A DNA stretch of 44,221 nucleotides from Bacteroidota bacterium (GTDB lineage Bacteria > Bacteroidota > Bacteroidia > Flavobacteriales_F > PHOS-HE28), in the NCBI GenBank assembly GCA_018266685.1, contig JAFDZY010000223.1, positions 1 through 44,221 on the forward strand, given 5' to 3'. Every line of letters begins with the position of its first letter. Positions within the stretch are counted from its first letter, which is position 1. A program made the translations under genes and the position numbers. Shown piece by piece: positions 16,408 to 24,646 of this stretch. The notes below the pieces were generated by a model. It was not told the origin of the DNA, searched no databases, and was given only the letters and a program-made list of their open reading frames with translations.

Positions 16408-16481
16408 TCCCTGGTAGCTCAGCTGGTTAGAGCACCTGACTGTTAATCAGGGGGTCGTTGGTTCAAGTCCAACCCGGGGAG
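16408..16481 (+). tRNA. tRNA-Asn (GTT)
   Basis: The 74-nt cloverleaf has a 7-bp acceptor stem (TCCCTGG with CCGGGGA, one G-T pair), a D-arm with AGCTCAGCTGGTTAGAGC and an anticodon arm CCTGA-CTGTTAA-TCAGG. The anticodon GTT is at 16442-16444. The T-arm contains GGTTCAAGTCC. The CCA end is not encoded. A TTG-N19-TACTTTTG promoter lies upstream and a hairpin terminator directly downstream, so it is a single-gene transcript. Confidence 0.96.
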
Positions 16482-16487
16482 CAGGAA

Positions 16488-16514
16488 GGCCTCAGCGATT
16501 TGCTGGGGCCTTTT
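16488..16514 (+). terminator. Terminator of tRNA-Asn
   Basis: A 9-bp stem with one G-T pair (GGCCTCAGC at 16488-16496 with GCTGGGGCC at 16502-16510) is followed at once by TTTT. It starts 6 nt after the tRNA. Confidence 0.75.
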
Positions 16515-16517
16515 GCA

Positions 16518-18794
16518 TTATGGCCGCACATCCACAACGAACCGGTAGCCCGGCAATCCGGTGTGCCCCGCTAGTTCTTCCGGTGTACCGGGCCTGAACG
16601 TGACCCTGTCCGCAGGCACGCCTGCTTGCCCCAAGTAGGTTGTCACGGCCTGTCGGCGCATGGCCCCCATGGCATCCACGGCTTGCCGGGCGAGGTCCGC
16701 GCCAACGGCCCGCACGCAGCGTTCAACTTCGGATGTCCCTGCGGATGCGGGTACCTTGCTGTTGAGAAAGGCGGTAAAACTGCTGTCGCGCAAGCTGAGC
16801 CCCTCCACCCGCAGACTGTCGGCATTGGCCAGCGGCGAATGCAGCCCAAGGAATTCCATTCTCATGGTCTTTGCGGCCCACGCCTCCGATTCTTGCTGCA
16901 CGTCCGTTACGGGCACCAAGGCCGCGTTCAGTTCCGGTTTCTGTTTTAGCAGGGTGGCCAGTGCATCCAGCGCATTCCGCTGCTCCTTGCCCAGGGTGGT
17001 TCCCATCTGGGGGAAGCGCACCTCCTCCGTCGCTTCATGTTTCTCGCCCAACATGCCGGCCACCAAGTTCACCGGTGCCGCTGCCGCCTTCACCACCAGG
17101 TTCTTCAACACCTTCCACACTATCGGCCACGGCTTGAAGGTGGGGTCGTTCAGGTCGCCTTCCACGGGAATGTCCAGGTCGATATTGCCGTGCACGTCCT
17201 TGAGCAAGGCCGCGCCCAACCGAAGCGGAAGGATGTATATGCCGGTATCATGCACTGCGATCTTTTTACCAAACCGCAGGTTGTCCGCTTGCAGGTGATT
17301 CTTGCTGTCGATCTTACCGTCACGAATGCGGGTGGTGCCGGTATATGCAAGTGTTCCGGAGGTGAGCGGGTGTGCAGCATACCAGCGGCTGTACGCATCC
17401 AGATCGGGCAGGGAAAGTTCCTTCACCTGCATGTCCGCCTCCACGTTTTTGAAGTTCTTCGGGTCGAACTTGAAGGTGCTGTGCAGCTGGCCGCGCCCGT
17501 TCAGCCGCGCGGATGCGGTGAAATCTGCGGTGCCGGCCGCCGTGGTGATGCGGCTGCTGTTCATGGCCAGTTGGTCCAAGGTGTAGCGGAACGGCTTCTC
17601 CGGCGTGAAATCCTCAAATTGCACGGAGCTGTTCACAACGGAAAGGCTGTCGGCCGTGTACTGGTTGGCCACAAATTCCTGCCCCAGCATACGCACATAG
17701 TCTGCGAGCATCACGAAAATGTTGGCCGGGCTTGCGGCAAGCACGGTCCCGGCACTGTCCGTCCCCGTGCTTTCCAGCTTGAGCGCCTTGGTCCAGGTGT
17801 TGCTGCCGTCCGCCCATTGTTGGAAGCGGGTGGAGAGGCCATCCACATTTACACGGCTGATCTTGAAGACGTGGTTGCGCGCATTCAGCGTGTCCAGCAC
17901 AACCATCCCGCTCTTCATGCCGATCAAGGGGGCGCCCGTTCCATCGCTGATCGCAAACCCCTTCATTGCCAGGTTCCCGCTTGCGGCCAATGCCGCCGTA
18001 TCTGCCCAACTGTCCTCCAATTGCAGCCCAAGGTCCAACTCGCCCTGCAATGACGTGGTGTACATGAAATCCTGCAGGTAGGGCAGCAGCGGCGCCAAGG
18101 CGAAAGAGAGCAGGTCCGCATGTACGGCGTAGCGTCTGCGCTCCGTGTCGATCTTGAATGTTCCGCCCACTTCACCGCCCCCGTCAATTGCAAAGTGAAG
18201 GTTGAAGTCCATTCGCGCGCTTTCTGAAGTGATGCGCGTACAATTGGCCCGCAAGCCGGAAATGCCGATGGGCGCCTTGAGCACGTCGCTGGCATACGCA
18301 ATCCTTCCGCCGGTAAGCTGGATGTTCTCCATGCTGAACCGAACGGACGACGTATCAGTGGGGGAAGCTGCGGTTGTGTCCGAACCGCCCAGCTCCAACA
18401 GGTCGCTGAAATTGAAGCGGTCGCCTCGTTGCACAATGTGGAAGTAGGGGTCTTGGATCCGCAGGTCGCGGAACCGCCAGTGGTTGTTGCGGAACCCGGC
18501 CCACAGGTTGCTTTTCACCGAAATGGACCGCCAGGACACAAAAAGGTCATTGCTGCCCGGCTCGTAGCACTTTACTCCGTCCAATGCATAGGTGAACGTG
18601 AAGGGGTTGAGGATGATCTTTTCGATGGAAACCTTCCTGTTGATCCACTCCACACTGTGCTTTTCGATGTACCGCTTCAACAGCCACGGCAGGAAAAATG
18701 CGGTGGCGCCCAAAAAGAGCAATAACGCAGTGAACAGGTAGACCACCTTCCGCCACAGTTTTCGGCGGTGCTTCAATTCATTGTCCGTTGCCAT
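16518..18794 (-). CDS. DUF748/AsmA-like envelope protein
   Basis: I use the ATG at 18794 (MATDNELKHRRKLWRK), giving 758 residues; the longer frame upstream is Arg/Pro-rich and runs into the divergent intergenic region. One N-terminal membrane helix (about residues 18-39, VYLFTALLLFLGATAFFLPWLL) is followed by a long periplasmic part. This part is rich in short beta strands and repeated motifs about regions of fields such as VSIEKIILNPFTFTYALDGVKCYEP and LHLQADNLRFGKKIAVHDTG-like strands. DUF748 proteins are related to AsmA and other bridge-like proteins thought to move lipids between membranes or affect outer-membrane assembly. The C-terminal 150 residues (GTTLGKEQRNALDALATLLKQKPEL...) are typical of the family. 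It appears to be a single-gene unit. Confidence 0.8.
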   Translation of the reverse strand: MATDNELKHRRKLWRKVVYLFTALLLFLGATAFFLPWLLKRYIEKHSVEWINRKVSIEKIILNPFTFTYALDGVKCYEPGSNDLFVSWRSISVKSNLWAGFRNNHWRFRDLRIQDPYFHIVQRGDRFNFSDLLELGGSDTTAASPTDTSSVRFSMENIQLTGGRIAYASDVLKAPIGISGLRANCTRITSESARMDFNLHFAIDGGGEVGGTFKIDTERRRYAVHADLLSFALAPLLPYLQDFMYTTSLQGELDLGLQLEDSWADTAALAASGNLAMKGFAISDGTGAPLIGMKSGMVVLDTLNARNHVFKISRVNVDGLSTRFQQWADGSNTWTKALKLESTGTDSAGTVLAASPANIFVMLADYVRMLGQEFVANQYTADSLSVVNSSVQFEDFTPEKPFRYTLDQLAMNSSRITTAAGTADFTASARLNGRGQLHSTFKFDPKNFKNVEADMQVKELSLPDLDAYSRWYAAHPLTSGTLAYTGTTRIRDGKIDSKNHLQADNLRFGKKIAVHDTGIYILPLRLGAALLKDVHGNIDLDIPVEGDLNDPTFKPWPIVWKVLKNLVVKAAAAPVNLVAGMLGEKHEATEEVRFPQMGTTLGKEQRNALDALATLLKQKPELNAALVPVTDVQQESEAWAAKTMRMEFLGLHSPLANADSLRVEGLSLRDSSFTAFLNSKVPASAGTSEVERCVRAVGADLARQAVDAMGAMRRQAVTTYLGQAGVPADRVTFRPGTPEELAGHTGLPGYRFVVDVRP

Positions 18795-18886
18795 GCGCTG
18801 CAAAGTTGGTGACGGCGGTACTTCACCGGGAAAGCTGCGTGACCGGGACCGTATGCGGAACTTCCGCCACCCTTGCACCGTCTTCG

Positions 18887-18894
18887 TATCTTTG
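18887..18894 (+). promoter_or_regulatory. -7 promoter box of the acetyltransferase gene
   Basis: TATCTTTG is an exact match to TAnnTTTG, in the right orientation between divergent genes and 58 nt before the ATG. A clear TTG at the expected distance is missing; TTC occurs at 18862-18864. Confidence 0.5.
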
Positions 18895-18952
18895 CGCGCT
18901 TTACACGGGCACCTGCACAGATTCGGTAGCCGTGGAACCAAAGCCTATCGCC

Positions 18953-19255
18953 ATGACCGATCTTAGCCGCATTCCATTGATCAACGACAAGAGTTCCCGC
19001 CAGTTTGAGATGGAGGTTGAAGGCCGAACGGCCAAGGTGGAATATGAGCTGAACGGCACCAAGATGTTCCTCACCCACGCCAGCGTGCCCAAATCCTTGG
19101 TGGATACAGGAGTGTGCGCCGCACTGGTGGAAAAGGTGTTCGCCTATATCGAGGAGAACAACCTGAAGCTGGTGCCGATGTGCGCCCGCGTCACGGCCCA
19201 TTTGCGCGAACATCCGGAATGGAAGCGCATTGTGGAGAAGGGTGTTGAGGTCTGA
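18953..19255 (+). CDS. Small GNAT-like N-acetyltransferase (COG2388 type)
   Basis: With the ATG at 18953 (MTDLSRIPLINDKSSRQFEMEVEGRTAKVEYELNGTKMFLTHASVPKSLVDTGVC) the protein has 100 residues. This matches the short Gcn5-related family of about 90-100 residues that holds only the acetyl-CoA-binding core. The features are LTHASVPKSLVDTGVCAALVEKVFAYIEENNLKLVPMCARVTAHLREHPEW. Family members acetylate unknown small molecules or proteins; the substrate here is unknown. The longer upstream frame has no family-like sequence and would run over the promoter box at 18887-18894. Confidence 0.88.
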   Translation: MTDLSRIPLINDKSSRQFEMEVEGRTAKVEYELNGTKMFLTHASVPKSLVDTGVCAALVEKVFAYIEENNLKLVPMCARVTAHLREHPEWKRIVEKGVEV

Positions 19256-19273
19256 TAGCCCGTTGCTATCCGT

Positions 19274-19281
19274 TAGTTTTG
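19274..19281 (+). promoter_or_regulatory. -7 promoter box upstream of gltX
   Basis: TAGTTTTG matches TAnnTTTG and lies 60 nt before the gltX ATG in the gap after the acetyltransferase gene. The nearest TTGs are at non-ideal distances (8 and 26 nt), so the upstream element is weak. Confidence 0.4.
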
Positions 19282-19341
19282 CGCCGCCGCACCGCAGCCG
19301 CCTTGGGTTTTTCGGCCCGTCGGCCGCAAGGCCAATGAACC

Positions 19342-20877
19342 ATGCCGGTAAGAGTCCGTTTCGCGCCCAGCCCCACGGGGCCCCTGCACATGGGCGGTGT
19401 CCGCACCGCCTTGTACAATTACCTGTTCGCCCGCAAGCACGGAGGCGAATTCCTGCTCCGCATTGAGGACACCGATCAGGCACGGTTCGTGCCCGGCGCG
19501 GAGGAGTACATCCGCGAAGCCATGGCCTGGTGCGGCATGCAGCCTGACGCAGGACCCTGGAACGGAGGACCGGACGGGCCTTACCGCCAGAGTGAGCGCA
19601 AGCACTTGTACCGGCAATATGCCGAAGAGCTGGTGCAGAACGGCAAGGCCTACTACGCCTTTGACACTGCGGCAGAACTGGAGGCCATGCGTGAACGGCT
19701 CAAGGCCGCTGGATCCACCGCCCCCGCATACAACGCCATTACACGGGAGCACATGCGGAACAGCCTTACGCTCAGCAGCACCGAAACTGCCGAGCGCCTT
19801 GCCCGGGGCGATGAACATGTGGTGCGCTTGAAGGTGCCGCGCAATACGGAGGTCCGTTTTGAGGATGCCATCCGGGGATGGGTAACCGTGCAGAGCTCCA
19901 ACATTGACGATAAGGTGCTGTACAAGAGCGACGGCATGCCCACCTACCACTTGGCCAACATCGTGGATGACCACTTGATGCGGATCACCCATGTGATCCG
20001 TGGCGAGGAGTGGCTGCCCAGTGCCCCGCTGCACGTGCTGTTGTACGAGGCTTTTGGTTGGGAGCGGCCCGTGTTTGCCCACCTCCCCCTGATCCTGAAG
20101 CCGGACGGCAACGGCAAACTGAGCAAGCGCGACGGAGACCGCCTTGGCTTCCCGGTTTTCCCCTTGGATTGGCAGGACCCCGCAAGTGGTGAGCGCAGCA
20201 CGGGATACCGCGAGCGCGGCTACTACCCAGGTGCATTTGTGAACATGTTGGCGCTGCTGGGCTGGAACCCCGGCAACGACCAGGAAATCATGTCCATGGA
20301 TGAGCTTATTGCCCAGTTCGACCTTGCCCGCGTGCACAAGGGCGGCGCAAAATTCGATCCGGAAAAAACCAAGTGGTTCAACCAGCAATACTTGCGGATG
20401 CGGCCCGATGCTGAGCTTGGAGAGCAGTTGCTGGAAGATTTAAGGAGCCTTGGCATCTCCACCACACCGGAAAAAGCCGTTGCCGCCGTGGCTTTGTTGA
20501 AGGAGCGCGCCACCTTTCCCGCTGACATGCTGGAAGGCAGTTACTTGTTCACGCAGGGATCGCCCTTGAAAGGCAACGACCCGGCCGAACAGGAACTTCG
20601 GAAACGCTGGAAACCAGAGGCGGCCCCTGCGCTACGTGCCTACATGGGCAAGGTGGCCCAACTGTCCTCACCCAAGGCTGGGGAGCTGGAGCAAGCCTTC
20701 AATGACGTGCTGGCGGAACGTGGCATGAAGATCGGCCAACTGATGCCGCTCTATCGGCTGTTCGTTGCCGGCCGGATGCAGGGCCCGGGCATGTTCGATG
20801 TGAGCGTGCTGCTTGGCATGGATGAATTGACTTCGCGGCTTACCGCCGGGATCGAACATTGTTCGGCATGGGCTTGA
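19342..20877 (+). CDS. gltX: Glutamyl-tRNA synthetase
   Basis: The 511-residue class I synthetase charges tRNA-Glu. The HIGH-type motif (FAPSPTGPLHMGGVRTALYNY), the RIEDTDQ segment, the central HLPLILKPDGNGKLSKRDGD (KMSKS equivalent) and the C-terminal anticodon-binding helical domain are all present. The start MPVRVRFAPSPTG is standard. gatA is also in this window, so mischarging plus transamidation (Glu-tRNA-Gln or Asp-tRNA-Asn) may operate; whether this enzyme discriminates cannot be read by eye. It overlaps folB by 10 bp. Confidence 0.97.
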   Translation: MPVRVRFAPSPTGPLHMGGVRTALYNYLFARKHGGEFLLRIEDTDQARFVPGAEEYIREAMAWCGMQPDAGPWNGGPDGPYRQSERKHLYRQYAEELVQNGKAYYAFDTAAELEAMRERLKAAGSTAPAYNAITREHMRNSLTLSSTETAERLARGDEHVVRLKVPRNTEVRFEDAIRGWVTVQSSNIDDKVLYKSDGMPTYHLANIVDDHLMRITHVIRGEEWLPSAPLHVLLYEAFGWERPVFAHLPLILKPDGNGKLSKRDGDRLGFPVFPLDWQDPASGERSTGYRERGYYPGAFVNMLALLGWNPGNDQEIMSMDELIAQFDLARVHKGGAKFDPEKTKWFNQQYLRMRPDAELGEQLLEDLRSLGISTTPEKAVAAVALLKERATFPADMLEGSYLFTQGSPLKGNDPAEQELRKRWKPEAAPALRAYMGKVAQLSSPKAGELEQAFNDVLAERGMKIGQLMPLYRLFVAGRMQGPGMFDVSVLLGMDELTSRLTAGIEHCSAWA

Positions 20878-21218
20878 TCGAAGTAAAGGGTATCCGCGTA
20901 TATGCCTACCACGGCTGCCTTACGGAGGAAGGGCGCATCGGCGGGCACTATTGCGTGGACGTGGCCGTGCAGGGCGACCTTGCCCGGGCGGAGCGCACGG
21001 ACAAGCTGTCCGACACCATTGACTATGGGCGTGTCACCGCCATCGTTCTTGAACAAATGGCCCAGCGCTCCCAGTTGGTGGAACACGTGGCTGCCCGCAT
21101 CCTGGAAAAGCTGAAGCAAGAATGGCCCCACGGGTTTGCATGGCGCGTCCGGCTGGAAAAGGAACACCCCCCCATAGCGGGTGCCGTGGACAGCGTGGCC
21201 TACACCGTTGAGGGATAA
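20868..21218 (+). CDS. folB: Dihydroneopterin aldolase
   Basis: I choose the ATG at 20868, inside the last codons of gltX (10-bp overlap); a TTG start 9 nt earlier is less likely. The 116-residue enzyme converts dihydroneopterin to hydroxymethyl-dihydropterin in folate synthesis. Family residues are present: Glu in YHGCLTEEG, Tyr in DTIDYGRV, Glu in LVEHVAARI and Lys in RLEKEHPPI. Length is normal. The overlap suggests translational coupling to gltX. Confidence 0.94.
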   Translation: MGLIEVKGIRVYAYHGCLTEEGRIGGHYCVDVAVQGDLARAERTDKLSDTIDYGRVTAIVLEQMAQRSQLVEHVAARILEKLKQEWPHGFAWRVRLEKEHPPIAGAVDSVAYTVEG

Positions 21219-21238
21219 GCCCGGTTCGGTTATCTTCG
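21208..21238 (+). promoter_or_regulatory. tRNA-Cys promoter
   Basis: TTG (21208-21210), 20 nt, then TATCTTCG (21231-21238), a one-base variant of TAnnTTTG, sits upstream of the tRNA. The TTG lies inside the end of folB. The layout is the same as that before tRNA-Asn. Confidence 0.65.
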
Positions 21239-21280
21239 CGGCCCTGTTCAGGGCATTGGGCCCTTCAACAGGGAAGTAAG

Positions 21281-21351
21281 GGTCGCGTGGCCGAGTGGTT
21301 AGGCACAGCTCTGCAAAAGCTGCTACTGCGGTTCGAGTCCGCACGCGACCT
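21281..21351 (+). tRNA. tRNA-Cys (GCA)
   Basis: The 71-nt cloverleaf has a 7-bp acceptor stem (GGTCGCG with CGCGACC), a short D-arm (GCCGAGTGGTTAGGC) and an anticodon arm CAGCT-CTGCAAA-AGCTG. The anticodon GCA is at 21313-21315. The T-arm contains GGTTCGAGTCC. No CCA is encoded. A promoter lies 43 nt before it and a terminator 9 nt after it. Confidence 0.96.
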
Positions 21352-21359
21352 CTGCACGG

Positions 21360-21381
21360 CGCCCCCCTGCGGGGGCGTTTT
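21360..21381 (+). terminator. Terminator of tRNA-Cys
   Basis: A 7-bp all-GC stem (CGCCCCC at 21360-21366 with GGGGGCG at 21371-21377) with a CTGC loop is followed by TTTT. Confidence 0.8.
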
Positions 21382-21457
21382 GCATTTCACGCATGGCCGC
21401 ATCCGGCATACCGATCGCCCCGTCGCCGCGTTGTGAACACTTGTAGCTTTCGTCCGC

Positions 21458-23830
21458 ATGCGCCCAACCCCCACCCTGCTCCTTGCCACCACCCTTTCCG
21501 TACTGGCCGGTGAATCGTTCGCCCAGCCCGCCATTGGGCAATGGCGCGACCATTTTCAGTACAAGCACACCATCGCCGTGGTGCAAGGCAACAGCGATGT
21601 GTACTGCGCCACCACCTCGGCCGTGTTCAAATACAATGGCTCAACGGGTGAAACGGAGCGCTATACCAAGGTGAACGCGCTGAGCGATGTAAACGTGCAA
21701 AGCCTGGGCTGGAACAGCCAGCTCAACACTTTGGTGGTGGGTTACCGCAACGGGAACCTGGACCTGATAACCCAAGGCAGTGCGGTGAACATGTCCGACA
21801 TAAAACGGAGCTCCGTGATCGGCGACAAGGGCATTTATTGCATCGTGGGCAGGAATGACCTGGTGTACCTGGGCTGCGGATTCGGGATCGTGGTGGTTGA
21901 CCTTGCCCGCAATGAGGTGAAGGACACTTGGTTCATCGGGCCCAACGCGGCACCCCTGCAAGTGAACGGCATCGCATTCCAGGGCGATTCCATCTATGCC
22001 GCCACCGGGGCCGGCCTTTATGCAGCATGGACCGGGGAGACCAACTTGGCGGCCTACACCAATTGGCACAAGCGCACGGACGTTCCGGGCGCAAATGGCA
22101 AATTCTCCGCCGTGGTCTCCTTCAACAACCGGCTCACCGTAAACCGGCGGGTAAGTGAAAATGAGGTCCTGGAGCAGGACACCATTTATTACTTCGACAA
22201 CGGCTGGCACAAGATGGTGGCTGCAGGGCATGAGTTCTACCGCAGCCTGCGCGTGTCTGGCGACGGCACCACGCTTGTTGCTACCGGTAGGCAGATCGTC
22301 AAGCAGTTCAACACCGACCTGCAGGAAATCAACTACGCGTTTGACATCGGCGGCGCCACGCTCGCGCCGCGCGATGCCATTGCGCGTGACCAAGGCGGGT
22401 TCTGGATCGCTACCGACGGCAATGGCCTGGTTAACTTCAGCAGCGGCACCGCATTCACCAAGATCGCCCCGAACGGCCCCTCCAACAACAGCGCCTACCG
22501 CATGTCCAGCGCGAAGGAATCGCTCTATGTCACAACCGGCGGGCCCTCCGGCAACTGGGGCAACCAGTACAGAAAAGACGGTGTTCACTACTTCGTGGAC
22601 GGCGCTTGGAACACCACGGACATGTCCAACGACCCCCTGTATGCCACCGGGGGGAACAACTACGCCGGTTCGCTCAACGATGTGATGCCCGTGCAAGTGG
22701 ACCCCGAGGATGGCAACCATGCTTTTGTGGGGAGTTGGGATGACGGCCTGGTGGAGATGCGCAACGGCCACGTCACCGGCTTCTATGGGGCGGGAAACAG
22801 CACCCTTCAGCGGTTCCAGAACAGCTCATCCGATGAGGTGGCCACCCAAGTGGGCGGATTGGCCTACGACGAGGCCGGGAACCTGTGGGTATCCAACAGC
22901 GGCTGCAACAAGCCGATCAGCGTTCGGCTGAAAAACGGCAACTGGTACAGCATGGGCATGGGGCCCGCATTGGGCAACAACTTGCTGCTGGCGGACATGA
23001 TAGTGGCCGAAAACGGCTACAAATGGGTCATCCGGCCACGCAGTGCAGGCTTGTTGGTGTTCACGGACAACGGCACGCCAACCGTTCCGGACGACGATCA
23101 CGCTGTTGCACTAAACACCTTGGAGGGCCAGGGAAAATTGCCTTCCAATGACGTGTTCAGCATTGCCGAGGACAAGGATCACCAAGTTTGGGTGGGCACG
23201 GGCAAAGGTGTGGCCGTGTTCTACAACCCGGACGCCATTTTCGCCAATGATGGGAACTTCGATGCCCAGCAGATTCTGATCCAACAGGACGGCAACTGGC
23301 AGATCTTGCTGGAAACCGAAGCCGTGAACGCCATTGTTGTGGATGGCGCCAACCGGAAATGGTTGGGCACGCAGAACAGTGGCCTGTACCTGGTTTCGGC
23401 AGACGGGACCGAGCAATTGGCGCATTTCACGGCGGCCAACAGTCCGCTGCCCAGCGACAACATCACCTGCTTGGCCATTGATGGCACCACCGGCGAAGTG
23501 TTCATCGGCACCGATCAAGGCATCGTGAGCTACCGCAGCGATGCAACGGAAGGAAGTAAAACTGCGGACTGCACCACGGTGTTCCCGAACCCCGTGCGCG
23601 AAACCTTCACGGGGCCCGTGGCGATCACGGGGCTGGTGCGGGGCAGTGATGTGCGCATCACCGACGTGGCGGGCAACCTGGTATTCCACACCACCTCGCT
23701 CGGCGGCCAAGCCATCTGGCCGGCCACCGACATGAACGGACAGCGCGTCAGTACGGGAGTGTACCTTGTGTTTTCCATTGACCCGGAGGGAACGCGCAAA
23801 TGCAACACCAAAGTGGCCGTGATCCGCTAA
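21458..23830 (+). CDS. porZ: PorZ, type IX secretion system lipopolysaccharide-delivery protein
   Basis: The 790-residue protein has a signal peptide (about residues 1-22, ending ESFAQ) and then PAIGQWRDHFQYKHTIAVVQGNSDVYCATTSAVFKYN, the typical PorZ opening. Repeated propeller blades follow (VYLGCGFGIVVVDL, IYAATGAGLYAAW, VWVGTGKGVAVF, KWLGTQNSGLYLV). The last ~85 residues are a Por-type C-terminal domain (DCTTVFPNPVRETF to KVAVIR). In Porphyromonas PorZ supplies anionic LPS to the sortase so that cargo is anchored to the surface. Its position 28 bp before recO is the usual one in the phylum and supports the call over a generic two-component propeller protein. Confidence 0.85.
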   Translation: MRPTPTLLLATTLSVLAGESFAQPAIGQWRDHFQYKHTIAVVQGNSDVYCATTSAVFKYNGSTGETERYTKVNALSDVNVQSLGWNSQLNTLVVGYRNGNLDLITQGSAVNMSDIKRSSVIGDKGIYCIVGRNDLVYLGCGFGIVVVDLARNEVKDTWFIGPNAAPLQVNGIAFQGDSIYAATGAGLYAAWTGETNLAAYTNWHKRTDVPGANGKFSAVVSFNNRLTVNRRVSENEVLEQDTIYYFDNGWHKMVAAGHEFYRSLRVSGDGTTLVATGRQIVKQFNTDLQEINYAFDIGGATLAPRDAIARDQGGFWIATDGNGLVNFSSGTAFTKIAPNGPSNNSAYRMSSAKESLYVTTGGPSGNWGNQYRKDGVHYFVDGAWNTTDMSNDPLYATGGNNYAGSLNDVMPVQVDPEDGNHAFVGSWDDGLVEMRNGHVTGFYGAGNSTLQRFQNSSSDEVATQVGGLAYDEAGNLWVSNSGCNKPISVRLKNGNWYSMGMGPALGNNLLLADMIVAENGYKWVIRPRSAGLLVFTDNGTPTVPDDDHAVALNTLEGQGKLPSNDVFSIAEDKDHQVWVGTGKGVAVFYNPDAIFANDGNFDAQQILIQQDGNWQILLETEAVNAIVVDGANRKWLGTQNSGLYLVSADGTEQLAHFTAANSPLPSDNITCLAIDGTTGEVFIGTDQGIVSYRSDATEGSKTADCTTVFPNPVRETFTGPVAITGLVRGSDVRITDVAGNLVFHTTSLGGQAIWPATDMNGQRVSTGVYLVFSIDPEGTRKCNTKVAVIR

Positions 23831-23858
23831 GACCGGGGCCGCCCGGAAATACTTCGGC

Positions 23859-24575
23859 ATGACCCTCGTGCACACCACGCGGGCCATTGTGCTGCGGGCG
23901 TTCAGGCACGGGGACAATTCCGCGGTCCTGAAAGCCTATACGGAGGTATTTGGTGCACGCACGTACATGGTCCGTACCGGCAAACGCAGCGCGGCACGGC
24001 CCGCATACTTGCAGCCCCTGGCCCGCGTGGAGCTTGTAGTCACGGAAAGTGGGGAGCGGGACATGCATCGGGTCCGGGAGGCCCGGTTGCGCCTTGCATA
24101 CGGAGATGCCCATGTGGACCAAGCCCGGGCGGCGGTGCTCCTTTTCATGCAGGAGGTCTTCTACCGCACCTTGCGGGAAGAATCTCCCGATGCCGGGTTG
24201 TTCAACTGCGTGGAGCAACTGTTGGCAGAGGTGGACACAGGAAGCAGGCCAGGCCTGCTTCCCCTGCTGGTACTTGTGCGCCTGGCTAAGCACCTCGGTT
24301 TCCTGCCAGAGCTTCCGCAGCCGGGCGAAGACCGGTTCGACCTTCAGGAGGGTTGGTTCTTCCGGGGGCCGGCACCCCATGTCCACTGCATGGGGCCGCC
24401 CATCGCCTCCGTGTTTGCGGAACTGCTGCGCACGGAACTGAATGGCGGTGAAATGCGGATGAGCGGTACGATCCGAAGGGAGCTGCTGGACCATTTGCTG
24501 GTGTTTTTCAGGATGCATGTGGAAGGCTTTGGCCAATTGCGTTCACCTGAAGTGCTGCACGCCCTGCTGCACTAA
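23859..24575 (+). CDS. recO: DNA repair protein RecO
   Basis: The 238-residue protein loads RecA at gaps together with RecF and RecR. The N-terminal OB-fold shows HTTRAIVLRAFRHGDNSAVLKAYTEVFGARTYMVRTGKRS, and the family segment LQPLARVELVV follows. The helical C-terminal domain runs from about residue 80. It lies 28 bp after porZ, an order seen widely in Bacteroidota, and is probably read from the same transcript. Confidence 0.9.
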   Translation: MTLVHTTRAIVLRAFRHGDNSAVLKAYTEVFGARTYMVRTGKRSAARPAYLQPLARVELVVTESGERDMHRVREARLRLAYGDAHVDQARAAVLLFMQEVFYRTLREESPDAGLFNCVEQLLAEVDTGSRPGLLPLLVLVRLAKHLGFLPELPQPGEDRFDLQEGWFFRGPAPHVHCMGPPIASVFAELLRTELNGGEMRMSGTIRRELLDHLLVFFRMHVEGFGQLRSPEVLHALLH

Positions 24576-24646
24576 CCGCTTTCCCGCGCGGGCCTAAATT
24601 CGCCGGCCTTGGCCCACAAATCCGGACGCAACAATCCGCGACCCCC

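Noticed and set aside
15424..16446. 340-codon plus-strand frame over the PfkB kinase and tRNA-Asn
   Set aside because: It runs straight through a tRNA gene and is antisense to a kinase with all its motifs.
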